NCBI GenBank assembly: GCA_964420985.1
Contig: CAYQUT010000011.1
Span: 1-64,000, forward strand
DNA length: 64,000 nucleotides
Direction of reading: 5' to 3'
Source: CAMCTV01 sp964420985
Lineage (GTDB): Bacteria > Bacteroidota > Bacteroidia > Flavobacteriales_D > Sanyastnellaceae
Shown: positions 25,430 to 34,157 of the stretch, piece after piece
Position numbering within the stretch: position 1 is the stretch's first letter
Layout: each line of letters opens with the position of its first letter
Notes under the pieces: generated by a model
What the model was told of the DNA's origin: nothing
What the model saw: the letters and a program-made list of their open reading frames with translations, nothing else
Database searches by the model: none
Position numbers and translations under genes: made by a program

Positions 25430-26172
25430 TTTGCTGCGCTGATAATGATGGACATAAAATCATTTGCTTTCAGACTTGCGCCTCCTACGAGACCACCATC
25501 CACATTGGGACAGGCAAACAGCCCATCTGCATTTTGGGGATTGACGCTTCCTCCGTACAATATTCTGACACTTTGGGCAACCTCTGCGTTCCATTGCTTT
25601 TCTAAACACTTGCGAATAAAAGCATGCATTTCCTCGGCTTGATCATTGCTCGCTGTAACACCCGTTCCAATGGCCCAGACAGGTTCGTAGGCGATCACCA
25701 CTTCCGTCATTTGTTCAGCGGTCAAGGCGGATAAAGCGGTTAAGACTTGTTCTTCAACCACTTTTTCTTGGTCATTGGCCTGACGTTGAGCCAATGTTTC
25801 TCCACAACAATAAATGGGTATCACGCGATTGGAAAGACATTGTTGTACTTTAAGACCAATCAATTCATCGGTTTCATGGTGGTACAGTCGTCGTTCACTA
25901 TGACCAATTATTGCAGCATCTACACCCATTGCGTGCAACATGGCCGCGGAAATCTCTCCTGTGTAGGCGCCCTTATCGTGGATACTCACGTCCTGTGCAG
26001 CAATTTTTATTCCCTTGGGTTTCAAATCCAATAACCTTTGAAGATAAATGGATGGAGCTCCAATGATAACCTCCGCGTTATCGTTTACATTGGTCATATC
26101 GTGAATGTACTGATCCACTTCATGTACCAGCATATTCATCTTCCAATTACCTGCAGCAATTTTTTTTCTCAT
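25426..26172 (-). CDS. tpiA: triosephosphate isomerase
   Basis: A 248-residue TIM barrel of standard length interconverting dihydroxyacetone phosphate and glyceraldehyde 3-phosphate. Catalytic residues are in place: N9 and K11 (GNWKMN), H91 (IIGHSERR), E163 (AYEPVWAIGTG, also the mobile loop), and the phosphate-binding GGSVNPQNA. The tpiA-prmA pairing is common in Bacteroidota. One bp separates it from the upstream gene. Confidence 0.97.
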   Translation of the reverse strand: MRKKIAAGNWKMNMLVHEVDQYIHDMTNVNDNAEVIIGAPSIYLQRLLDLKPKGIKIAAQDVSIHDKGAYTGEISAAMLHAMGVDAAIIGHSERRLYHHETDELIGLKVQQCLSNRVIPIYCCGETLAQRQANDQEKVVEEQVLTALSALTAEQMTEVVIAYEPVWAIGTGVTASNDQAEEMHAFIRKCLEKQWNAEVAQSVRILYGGSVNPQNADGLFACPNVDGGLVGGASLKANDFMSIIISAAK

Positions 26173-26173
26173 A

Positions 26174-27346
26174 TCAATTGATTTCTAAAACTAATCCTTT
26201 TAAATATTCTCCTTCTGGATGAAACAAACTTATGGGATGATCCTCTGGTTGATGCAGTTGATGTAAAATTTTCACCTCCCGACCTGCATCAATCGCTGCA
26301 GCTAACACGGCTCCTTTGAAGGTTTCCTTGTCAACCGCTTGAGAACATGAAAACGTAAATAGTATTCCGCCCGATTTAATTTTTCTTATGGCCGCTTCAT
26401 TGATTTTTCGGTACCCTTGTACAGCCTTGTGTTTGGCACTGAGGTGTTTTGCAAAAGCGGGAGGATCTAGGACAATGACATCATAATCACTGCCAACGGT
26501 TTTAATGTATTCCACCGCGTCTGCTTTGATGACCGCATGTTTATCCGTTCCATATCCATTCAAAGCCACATTGGTTAATGTCAAATCCAAGGCAGATTGG
26601 GAACTATCCAAACTATCCACATGAACGGCTCCTGCTTGCAGAGCGGTCAATGAAAATCCACCGCTGTAACAAAATGTATTCAGAATCTTTTTTCCCAAAG
26701 CGTATTTGCCGATGAGTTTTCTATTTTCTCTTTGGTCAATAAAGAATCCTGTTTTCTGTCCCGTCTCCCAATCAATGTCATATTGTAAATCCCACTCTTT
26801 GGCTGAGATCTTGGTTTTATTTCCAAGAGCATAATACGGTGCTAGACTTGCATTTTTCTCAGCAGGCTTCACGTATATGGCCTTCCATTCCCTTCCCACT
26901 TTTTGCATTGCATTAGCGATATCATTGGCATTCAACAACATACCATGGCTGTGGGGTTGAACCACCGCAACATTGTCATACACATCAATGATAAGACCTG
27001 GTAAACCATCACCTTCACCATGCACCCAACGAAAAATATTGGTACTTGAACTGTCCACAAGACCTATGTTAACGCGAGACTGCCATGCCTTTTGCAGGCG
27101 GGTTTGCCAAAAATCGGGATTTATCTCATTGTCTTTAAAGTCAATTATTCTGACACAAATGGAGCCTTCATGAAAATGGCCTTGACCCAAGAATTGTCCT
27201 CGGGCATCCACTACCCTTACCCATTGGCCATCGGTTGGGATTTGATTGACACTGGCTACAGCTCCTGAAAAAACCCACGGATGCTTTCTTCTTAAAGAAG
27301 CTTCTTTTCCAGGTTTTAATTGTATGGTTGGAACGGATATACTCAT
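26174..27346 (-). CDS. PUA-domain rRNA cytosine-C5 methyltransferase (RlmI-like)
   Basis: A 390-residue class I methyltransferase of the RlmI/YccW group, which makes m5C1962 in 23S rRNA. N-terminal PUA domain 1-75 (RRKHPWVFSGA), TGFFIDQREN at 199-208, motif I FCYSGGFS at 225-232 and DPPAF at 294-298 with the KxxAxxGY-type segment after it. The second catalytic Cys region FSCSQAVD near 335 is present. The exact rRNA target may differ. It starts inside the 3' end of rarA (4-bp overlap). Confidence 0.88.
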   Translation of the reverse strand: MSISVPTIQLKPGKEASLRRKHPWVFSGAVASVNQIPTDGQWVRVVDARGQFLGQGHFHEGSICVRIIDFKDNEINPDFWQTRLQKAWQSRVNIGLVDSSSTNIFRWVHGEGDGLPGLIIDVYDNVAVVQPHSHGMLLNANDIANAMQKVGREWKAIYVKPAEKNASLAPYYALGNKTKISAKEWDLQYDIDWETGQKTGFFIDQRENRKLIGKYALGKKILNTFCYSGGFSLTALQAGAVHVDSLDSSQSALDLTLTNVALNGYGTDKHAVIKADAVEYIKTVGSDYDVIVLDPPAFAKHLSAKHKAVQGYRKINEAAIRKIKSGGILFTFSCSQAVDKETFKGAVLAAAIDAGREVKILHQLHQPEDHPISLFHPEGEYLKGLVLEIN

Positions 27347-28614
27347 GATTTGTTGTTTTTAAAGTCACCCCACAAATGTTGCATCCACTGCTGAGCGGAT
27401 TGCTCTTTGCTATTGTGAGCGGCTTGATAAAATTTTTCTGTTCTGATTTCTTGCGGAAGATAATCTTGTAAAATAAAATGATTGGGGAAAGCATGTGCGT
27501 ATTGGTATTGCTCCCCGTAGCCCAGTTCTTTCATCAGCTTGGTTGGAGCATTGCGCAAATGCAAAGGAACCGGTAAATCTCCGCTCTCATGCACCTTTGC
27601 AATGGCCGCATCAATGGCCAAGTAGGCTGAATTGCTCTTCGGAGACGTTGCCAAATAAATAGCACACTCACTCAATGGAATTCTGGCCTCTGGCATACCA
27701 ATCTGATGAACGATATAAGCTGTGGATTGAGCAATTAAAAGGGCATTCGGATTGGCCAAACCGATGTCCTCCGCTGCTAAAATCATCATACGTCGTGCGA
27801 TGAACATGGGATCCTCCCCGCCTACAATCATTCTGGCCATGTAATAGACTGCAGCATCAGGATCGCTACCACGAATGGATTTGATAAAAGCTGAAATAAT
27901 ATCGTAGTGCTGCTCGCCATTTTTATCGTAGTGAACGGCATTGGAATTGGCCCATTTGTCGACCAGTGCATTGGTTAAAGTTGGAGGACTTGGCAAGTGA
28001 TCGGCTACCAATTCCAATATATTCAATAGCTTCCTAGCATCTCCACCGCTGTGTCTAATCAACGCCTCCGTTTCTTGGACTTGGATATTTTTTGATTTCA
28101 ACACATCGTCTGTTTGAATAGCCCGATGGATCAGCGATTCCAAATCCGATCTGGAATGGCTTTCTAAAACATACACTTGACATCTAGAAAGCAATGCATG
28201 ATTGACTTCAAAGGAAGGATTCTCCGTTGTAGCACCAATCAAAGTAATCCATCCTTTTTCCACAGCGCCCAATAACGCATCTTGCTGAGATTTGGAGAAA
28301 CGATGAATTTCATCAATAAATAGAATGGTTGACTTTTGAAACAACCCAGATCTTTTGGCCTCATCAATTACTTCTCTTATTTCTTTTACTCCGGAATTGA
28401 TGGCTGATAATGCTTTGAAAGGTCGATCCACGGAAGCTGCTATAACGGATGCCAAAGTAGTTTTACCAACACCAGGAGGTCCCCACAAAATCATACTGGG
28501 AATGCGACCTGCCTCAATAGAGCGCCTCAGCGGAGCGTTGACTCCCAACAACGCCTTTTGTCCGATATACTCGGACAAATGGGATGGTCTCAAACGCTCT
28601 GCTAATGGTATCAT
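27343..28614 (-). CDS. rarA: replication-associated recombination protein A (RarA/MgsA)
   Basis: A 423-residue AAA+ ATPase related to clamp loaders, acting at stalled replication forks. Begins PLAERLRPSHLSEYIGQ; Walker A GPPGVGKT at 45-52; Walker B FIDEIHRF at 99-106; sensor 1 IGATTENPSF; SRC-type LSRCQVYVLE arginine finger region; C-terminal MgsA tetramerisation domain with SIRGSDPDAAVYYMARM and AEDIGLANP. Length is normal. The start overlaps the stop of the upstream small gene (ATGA). Confidence 0.95.
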   Translation of the reverse strand: MIPLAERLRPSHLSEYIGQKALLGVNAPLRRSIEAGRIPSMILWGPPGVGKTTLASVIAASVDRPFKALSAINSGVKEIREVIDEAKRSGLFQKSTILFIDEIHRFSKSQQDALLGAVEKGWITLIGATTENPSFEVNHALLSRCQVYVLESHSRSDLESLIHRAIQTDDVLKSKNIQVQETEALIRHSGGDARKLLNILELVADHLPSPPTLTNALVDKWANSNAVHYDKNGEQHYDIISAFIKSIRGSDPDAAVYYMARMIVGGEDPMFIARRMMILAAEDIGLANPNALLIAQSTAYIVHQIGMPEARIPLSECAIYLATSPKSNSAYLAIDAAIAKVHESGDLPVPLHLRNAPTKLMKELGYGEQYQYAHAFPNHFILQDYLPQEIRTEKFYQAAHNSKEQSAQQWMQHLWGDFKNNKS

Positions 28615-28982
28615 ACAATTTGAAAGTACCTCATTGCTTTTTCATTGGGGGTGATGATTTCAAAAGCATATTTCCCTGAAGGCATATCAGTGGTTTTGAA
28701 AACAAAAGAATGTTCTCCTGCGATGGCCTCTTGGTCGTGAATCACTTCTATGACTTGGCGATTATCATTCAAGACTGTAATTTTCAGGGGCATGGATTGC
28801 AATAAGGTCAGTCGAATCATCGCTTGAAGATCATCTTGAAATGTTTCAGTGTCCAACGCCGGATATTTGGCCTGAACATTTTGACGTCCCATCATGTGCA
28901 ATAATCTTTTGTACAAGATAAAAACCAAGATGGCCACCAATGAAACCAATAACGCGTCTCGAAATAATGCTAGTTGTCCCAT
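28611..28982 (-). CDS. small membrane-anchored hypothetical protein
   Basis: A 123-residue protein with one N-terminal membrane helix (about 8-24, LLVSLVAILVFILYKRLL) and a soluble C-terminal part with beta-sandwich character (MPLKITVLNDNRQVIEVI, MPSGKYAFEIIT). I do not recognise a family. The SGKYAFEI pattern resembles the last strands of secreted Bacteroidota sorting or Ig-like domains, but the orientation would place it next to the inner membrane. One bp separates it from the DUF493 gene. Confidence 0.6.
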   Translation of the reverse strand: MGQLALFRDALLVSLVAILVFILYKRLLHMMGRQNVQAKYPALDTETFQDDLQAMIRLTLLQSMPLKITVLNDNRQVIEVIHDQEAIAGEHSFVFKTTDMPSGKYAFEIITPNEKAMRYFQIV

Positions 28983-28983
28983 A

Positions 28984-29256
28984 TTACAAGCTAATAATAC
29001 CTTCTAATTTTCCAACGGCTTCGTAACGTGAAAATATACTGTCCGCATCCATCATGATTTCCTTGATGGTCAAACTGGTATATTTACCTCCACTGCTCTC
29101 TCTGGTAATGAATTGAGCGCTTTCTCCAAAAATCAATTTTAAAGAAATCACTTTATCTGGATTGGTTTCAAAAATAAATTTGTACATATATGTACTGGGC
29201 CAATGGTGAATGGCATTTAAACGTTCTCGCAATAGATTTTTTTTCTCCTCATCCAT
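28984..29256 (-). CDS. DUF493 family protein
   Basis: A 90-residue protein matching the DUF493 (YbeD-like) pattern: WPSTYMYKFIFETNPDK, then FGESAQFITRESSGGKYTSLTI and a C-terminal YEAVGKLEGIISL. YbeD has an ACT-like regulatory fold; the role is unknown. ATG at 29256 gives the standard length; the frame is open to 29316. The gene sits between fmt and the small membrane protein. Confidence 0.82.
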   Translation of the reverse strand: MDEEKKNLLRERLNAIHHWPSTYMYKFIFETNPDKVISLKLIFGESAQFITRESSGGKYTSLTIKEIMMDADSIFSRYEAVGKLEGIISL

Positions 29257-29287
29257 GCTGCGAAAGTACGAAATATAAGGGGTTGAG

Positions 29288-30199
29288 CTAACGCAAACCC
29301 CGCATGAATTCATCAATATTCATGCGTTTTTTTCCTTCCCATTGAACTACCGAAGGATAGAACCATCCATCTTTTGTTTTAAAACGCAATAGCCCCTCTT
29401 TTGTGTCCTCCATCTGACCCACTGCTGTTTGATCTTCTGACCATTGATGAGTTCCGGAGAAAATCTTCAATGTTTTGTCACGAAAAATTGTCCATGCGCA
29501 AGGATAGGGCGACATTCCACGAATGAAATTGTGAATGGTCAAACCAGAATTGTCCCAGTTGATTTGAGCAATCTCGCGCGACAATTTCGGTGCGTGACAA
29601 GCTTCACTATCCAATTGTTCTTGAGATTGGGCTGTGCCATCCAGAATCATTTGGACCGTATGACAAAGGGTTTGGGCTCCGATGACCATCATGCGATCAT
29701 GCAATTCTCCCGTGGTTTCATTATCCCCGATTGGAATGATTGTTCTCTCAATAACATCACCTGTATCGATATTCTCATTGATAAAGAAAGTGGTAACTCC
29801 CGTTTGTTTTTCGCCATTGACCACTGCCCAATGGATGGGCGCTGCTCCGCGGTATTTGGGCAACAATGAGCCGTGCAAGTTAATTGTTCCCGATGCTGGC
29901 ATTTTCCAAACCACTTCAGGTAACATTCGAAAAGCGACTACGACAAACAAATCCGCTTTCCATTCTGACAAGTCTTTGAGAAATGTCGGATCTTTCAATT
30001 TTAACGGTTGAAGAGTCGGAATTTGGGCATTGTCCGCAAAAACTTTGACTGCACTTTGTTGTATTTTTTGTCCGCGGCCGGCGGGTTTGTCAGGAACCGT
30101 GACTACCCCAACCACATTAAAACCTTCCTCCACCAATGCTTGCAATGAAGCAACTGCAAACTCTGGTGTTCCCATAAAAACGATTCTCTGATTATCCAT
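29288..30199 (-). CDS. fmt: methionyl-tRNA formyltransferase
   Basis: A 303-residue enzyme that formylates initiator Met-tRNA. The formyltransferase signature HGSLLPKYRGAAPI is at 109-122; catalytic N107, H109 and D145 (ENIDTGD) are in place, and the C-terminal OB-like tRNA-binding domain (from about 205) is present. The start at 30199 (MDNQRIVFMGTPEF) is chosen because upstream in-frame codons would translate through a terminator-like hairpin at 30216-30235. Confidence 0.95.
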   Translation of the reverse strand: MDNQRIVFMGTPEFAVASLQALVEEGFNVVGVVTVPDKPAGRGQKIQQSAVKVFADNAQIPTLQPLKLKDPTFLKDLSEWKADLFVVVAFRMLPEVVWKMPASGTINLHGSLLPKYRGAAPIHWAVVNGEKQTGVTTFFINENIDTGDVIERTIIPIGDNETTGELHDRMMVIGAQTLCHTVQMILDGTAQSQEQLDSEACHAPKLSREIAQINWDNSGLTIHNFIRGMSPYPCAWTIFRDKTLKIFSGTHQWSEDQTAVGQMEDTKEGLLRFKTKDGWFYPSVVQWEGKKRMNIDEFMRGLR

Positions 30200-30211
30200 G
30201 ATCATGCGCAT

Positions 30212-30235
30212 AAAAAAACGACCTTTCGGTCGTTT
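30212..30235 (-). terminator. intrinsic terminator after the GH25 gene
   Basis: On the minus strand an 8-bp stem (AAACGACC paired with GGTCGTTT, loop GAAA, 30216-30235) runs straight into a T tract (30212-30218). It lies between the GH25 stop (30257) and the fmt start (30199). This is the clearest hairpin-plus-U-tract terminator I find in the window. Confidence 0.8.
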
Positions 30236-30256
30236 CAAATTCATCATTACTTTGTA

Positions 30257-30982
30257 TTAGTCTATCAAAATATCATGTAAATCCAGAATATTACCCCTGA
30301 ACTCGTTGTAATCGACATTGCCCGCAATCCCTGTTAAACGATGACGATCGGTCTTTTGCCAAAACGTCCAATTGCAACCGGGAGGGTTTTTTCTGTAGTC
30401 TGCTATCCAAAGATGGTACTCGTCATTTAAAACCGTCTCCAAATGATCGTTGTACATTCTACATGGACAATAAATAATGGGTTTGACACCCAATGAGTCT
30501 TCAATCAAATCAACCCATTGTTTTACATTCTTGGAAATCCAAGCGGAGTTGGGCATCTCCTTCTTAAACTCAACATCTAAAACCGGTGGAAGATCTCCTT
30601 TCTGAATGTGTGCTGTTTTTAGGAAATGTAAAGCCTGATCTTTTCCTGAGGTTGTGTAAGAGAAAAAGTGGTAGGAACCAACTTTGATGTCACGCTCTGC
30701 AGCCTCGAATTTGTATTTGTGATAAAGACGATCAACGTGGGTTGTACCTTCAGTAGCCTTGAAGAAAATGAAATAAGGTTTATCACACTCCATCTGATCC
30801 CAATCTACTTTGGTTTGGTGGTGAGAAAGATCAATACCCCAAACCAAAGCCGTTGTGTCTAAAAGAGAATCCACCGGAGCATTGTTTTCAGGCAAAGTTC
30901 CATGTGTAGTCATAGAAGTATTACCAATAAATAATGCTGTCGATAAAGACAAATAACCAAGAGCTGCAATCCACTTTTTCAT
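30257..30982 (-). CDS. GH25 family lysozyme-like protein
   Basis: A 241-residue exported TIM-barrel glycosidase of family GH25 (peptidoglycan N-acetylmuramidase). N-terminal hydrophobic signal; GIDLSHHQ with D51; FKATEGTTHVD; SYHFFSYT; and the catalytic pair D136/E138 in VLDVEF; WTFWQKTD near the end. All expected acidic residues appear present. It may remodel peptidoglycan rather than attack other bacteria (inference). It is a single-gene transcript closed by the hairpin at 30212-30235. Confidence 0.92.
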   Translation of the reverse strand: MKKWIAALGYLSLSTALFIGNTSMTTHGTLPENNAPVDSLLDTTALVWGIDLSHHQTKVDWDQMECDKPYFIFFKATEGTTHVDRLYHKYKFEAAERDIKVGSYHFFSYTTSGKDQALHFLKTAHIQKGDLPPVLDVEFKKEMPNSAWISKNVKQWVDLIEDSLGVKPIIYCPCRMYNDHLETVLNDEYHLWIADYRKNPPGCNWTFWQKTDRHRLTGIAGNVDYNEFRGNILDLHDILID

Positions 30983-30996
30983 ATCCTAAACGAGGT

Positions 30997-31027
30997 TAAA
31001 AATAAACAATCTTTCCTACTTTTCAAA
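30997..31027 (-). promoter_or_regulatory. promoter of the GH25 gene
   Basis: Minus strand TTTG (31024-31027), 19-bp spacer, TATTTTTA (30997-31004, seven of eight to TAnnTTTG); the ATG follows 14 nt later at 30982. Confidence 0.65.
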
Positions 31028-31118
31028 ACAAAGAAAAAAAACAGACAATATTGCTGAAGCCCATGGATAGTTTTTCACAATTGTTTCGTGAATAATATCG
31101 TTGTCGTTTGAATAGCAT

Positions 31119-31126
31119 TAGATTTG
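31119..31126 (+). promoter_or_regulatory. -7 box of the 1004-residue CotH gene
   Basis: TAGATTTG is a perfect TAnnTTTG, 15 nt upstream of the ATG at 31142. It argues against the in-frame TTG at 31124, which lies within the box. A TTG at 31101-31103 with a 15-bp spacer is a weak -33 candidate. Confidence 0.55.
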
Positions 31127-31141
31127 AATCAAATCTGTAAA

Positions 31142-34100
31142 ATGAAAATTGATATCACTTTTTTAAAAACCATCTTATTTTGGATTGCCTGCCTGCACAT
31201 GAATGTTGGTCAATCTCAATTGGTCATCAATGAAGCTTCGAATAAAAACTTTAATCTCATCATGGACGAAGATGGCGAAGGCCATGATTGGTTTGAACTA
31301 TACAACAATGGTAGCTCGCCCATTGACCTGTACGGATTTGTCATTTCCGATAACAATAACCCAGCTGGAGGTTTCACATTTGGACATTACATGCTAGATC
31401 CTGATCAATATCTTTTGGTTTTTTGCAGTGGAAAGAATAGGCAATATGCAGAGCCCTTTGTTTTTGTTCATGCCACAGATGGATTTGTGCCACAAAATGG
31501 TTGGAACGACCACAATTTTTCTACCGCATATCAATGGAATGGGGTAAGCAATTTGATTGTCAACACCTGCTCCTACAGCAATACAGGGTATACAATCAAC
31601 AGTATATTCAATCAAGGATATACTCCATTTCCCAGTTCAACGGTGGCCTTTCAAGATGGTGGAGATGGCATTTGCGGCGCCCAATCGGGTGAAGTACACA
31701 ACGTTAGACCCGTTATGAAAATCAATGGAATCACCATTGGAAACTATGATTATGTCAACGGAACTACAGATTATCCGGCACCTTATGGCAATTGGTATTG
31801 GGCGGCAAGGAATCAATTCTTGATTCGGGCTGAGGAATTAACTGCAGCCGGTATATCACCCGGTGAAATTCAACAAATCTCATTTGACGTGAATTTCACT
31901 GACCCAACAGTATACACCTACTTTCATGTGCAGGTCAAGCAAGTGGAACAGAGTGAAATGACAACGCAATTCATCAACAATGAAGGTGCCTATTTTCATA
32001 CCCACTTTGGACTCAACTCCTCTGGAGATTCTTTGTATCTCTTCAATCCTCAAGGGGAGTTGATAGATGATTTCTACGTCAATTGTCCGACATACAATAT
32101 CAGCCAAGGGAGAATTCCGAATGGCATTGGAAATGAGTTGACTTTTTCTACCCCCAATCCTGCAGCGTTTAACAGCAACGATGTCGTGGTATCTGGTATG
32201 GCGAGCGCACCTTTGTTGTCAGAGAACTCAGGAGTCTACAGTGGTTTACTTTCCGTTGATATTTATGACACCAATCCCGATGGAGCTGATATCTACTACA
32301 CCACCAATGGAAATGAGCCAACATTGAATGACAATTTATGGACAGGAAGTGCTATCCCTATTTTTCAATCTACTGTTGTCCGTGCTAAGGCCTTTGTGAG
32401 TGGCATGCTCCCAAGTGCAATGACGAGTGCCAGTTATTTGATTAATGTTAATCACTCTACACCTATTGTGAGTGTCACTACAGATGCAGAAAATTTATAT
32501 GGCGATGTTGGCATATTTGACAACTGGTGGCAAGATTGGGAAAAGTATGCCCAAATGGACTATTTTGATTCCACCGCTCAGCATCAATGGGTATTCTCAA
32601 GGCAAGCCGCAATGCAAATTGATGGTGGAGCTGGTGGAAGTCGTTCCAATCCGCAACATAGTTTCAGATTGGAATTTGCGAAATCCATTTTCAATGAAAC
32701 TCCTGTATTACTCCCTTTGATTCCTCATCAGCCCGAAAGAGCGGAATACGATAGACTGTATTTCCGAAACGGAAGCAATCAGTGGCTGCAATTGCCCTAC
32801 AAAGATGCCGCATTGACTGAAATGACCACGCGATCTAACCATGGATATTACTCCACCATGCGTCCTGTCAGCGTTTATTTGAATGGACAATATTTTGGAT
32901 TGTATGAAATGAGGGAAAAGTTGGATGACGAATACTTCCAACACCAAGACAACAGTAGTAAAAGCAGCATGGATATATTAACGCTTAGCTATTGGAATGG
33001 AAGTGTACTTAGGGCCACTGCAGGTGATGCCAATCACTATTGGGAGGACGTTGGATATGTATGGGGATTAGATCCCAATGCACCGGAATACCTCACTACG
33101 GTTGATTCCATTTTTGACATGACCTATCTAACGGATTACATCATTGGAGAAACCTTTGTTACGAATTATGATTGGCCCTACAACAACATTAAAATTCACC
33201 GCAGTGATTCCACCCAAAACAAATGGAGGTTTGCAACGATTGATTTAGAATTGAGTTTACAACCCAATGGATGGAGCGATTGTAACTCAAACGGTCTAGA
33301 ACACGCCATGGGCAATGGACAAGATAATCCTTTCATTCGACCTTGGTGGCAGAGTTTAGCCAATCCACAATACCGTCGATATTTTATCAATCGGTATGCT
33401 GATGTTCTAAATTCCAGTTACAACATCAATCGGTTGTTAGATGTTGAAAATAACTTCTTCAATATATGGACACCAGAAATGCCCAATGAATACCAACGTT
33501 GGGGAGATCCTTGGAATGTTGGAGGTTGGATGCAAGACTACTACAATAGGCATTTGCAATTGCGTGAAGAGTTACAATGCAAGACGTCTGGCATTCGAGG
33601 ACAAATTCAAAGTGTCATGGGTCTTGGCAATGCAAGAGAAATCACTTTGAACATTGAACCTTCTGGCGCTGGGACGATTCATCTGAATACATTAACCATT
33701 AATGATAGCACATGGAATGGATATTATTATGAGGATGTGGATATTGACATCATGGCCAACGCGCAACCTGGATTTCTTTTTAGTCATTGGGAAGTCAACA
33801 ATGTCATTGAAGACACACTCAGCGCATTTTGGAATGGGTTCATCAATGAGGACAACTTGATATTTACAGCACATTTCAATGTGGATACTACATGGGTCAA
33901 TTCCAACACGGAGCATGGCAGCATTGACGTTCAACTTTATCCCAACCCATCTTCAGACCGGATTCAGGTGGTCTCTTCATCATTGAATAATCAGCTGCAA
34001 ATTTTTGATGTTTTGGGTAAGGAGATATTAAGGAAGAACTATATTGGAAATCAAATCAGTTTGGACATTTCCAGCCTGAGTCGTGGTATGTATGTAGCCG

Positions 34101-34156
34101 TTGTTCAAGGAAAATTGGGTGAAGGCAAAACCACTATTTTGTTTGCAAAAGAATAA
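31142..34156 (+). CDS. CotH kinase family protein with N-terminal lamin-tail and T9SS domains
   Basis: A 1004-residue secreted protein. Signal peptide 1-25; lamin-tail domain about 26-120 (QLVINEASNKNFN, HDWFELYNNGSSPIDLYGF); a chitobiase/hexosaminidase C-terminal-like Ig module near 380-440 (IYYTTNGNEPTLND); CotH kinase domain about 445-830 (DGGAGGSRSNPQHSFRLEF, LYFRNGSNQWLQLPYKDA, GLYEMREKLDDEYF, ATIDLELSLQ); a divergent InlB-type beta domain and a T9SS sorting domain (DVQLYPNPSSDRIQV). Relative to the CotH gene at 22392-24602, the lamin tail is on the other side of the kinase domain. The stop codon is 1 bp from the stop of the convergent acyltransferase. Confidence 0.86.
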   Translation: MKIDITFLKTILFWIACLHMNVGQSQLVINEASNKNFNLIMDEDGEGHDWFELYNNGSSPIDLYGFVISDNNNPAGGFTFGHYMLDPDQYLLVFCSGKNRQYAEPFVFVHATDGFVPQNGWNDHNFSTAYQWNGVSNLIVNTCSYSNTGYTINSIFNQGYTPFPSSTVAFQDGGDGICGAQSGEVHNVRPVMKINGITIGNYDYVNGTTDYPAPYGNWYWAARNQFLIRAEELTAAGISPGEIQQISFDVNFTDPTVYTYFHVQVKQVEQSEMTTQFINNEGAYFHTHFGLNSSGDSLYLFNPQGELIDDFYVNCPTYNISQGRIPNGIGNELTFSTPNPAAFNSNDVVVSGMASAPLLSENSGVYSGLLSVDIYDTNPDGADIYYTTNGNEPTLNDNLWTGSAIPIFQSTVVRAKAFVSGMLPSAMTSASYLINVNHSTPIVSVTTDAENLYGDVGIFDNWWQDWEKYAQMDYFDSTAQHQWVFSRQAAMQIDGGAGGSRSNPQHSFRLEFAKSIFNETPVLLPLIPHQPERAEYDRLYFRNGSNQWLQLPYKDAALTEMTTRSNHGYYSTMRPVSVYLNGQYFGLYEMREKLDDEYFQHQDNSSKSSMDILTLSYWNGSVLRATAGDANHYWEDVGYVWGLDPNAPEYLTTVDSIFDMTYLTDYIIGETFVTNYDWPYNNIKIHRSDSTQNKWRFATIDLELSLQPNGWSDCNSNGLEHAMGNGQDNPFIRPWWQSLANPQYRRYFINRYADVLNSSYNINRLLDVENNFFNIWTPEMPNEYQRWGDPWNVGGWMQDYYNRHLQLREELQCKTSGIRGQIQSVMGLGNAREITLNIEPSGAGTIHLNTLTINDSTWNGYYYEDVDIDIMANAQPGFLFSHWEVNNVIEDTLSAFWNGFINEDNLIFTAHFNVDTTWVNSNTEHGSIDVQLYPNPSSDRIQVVSSSLNNQLQIFDVLGKEILRKNYIGNQISLDISSLSRGMYVAVVQGKLGEGKTTILFAKE

Positions 34157-34157
34157 A

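Noticed and set aside
22392..30199. Genomic island around the toxin-antitoxin pair
   Set aside because: No integrase, tRNA, direct repeats or shift in composition is seen; both sides are ordinary housekeeping genes.
31124..31126. TTG start for the larger CotH gene
   Set aside because: This codon is inside a perfect TAnnTTTG box; the ATG at 31142 begins a normal signal peptide.
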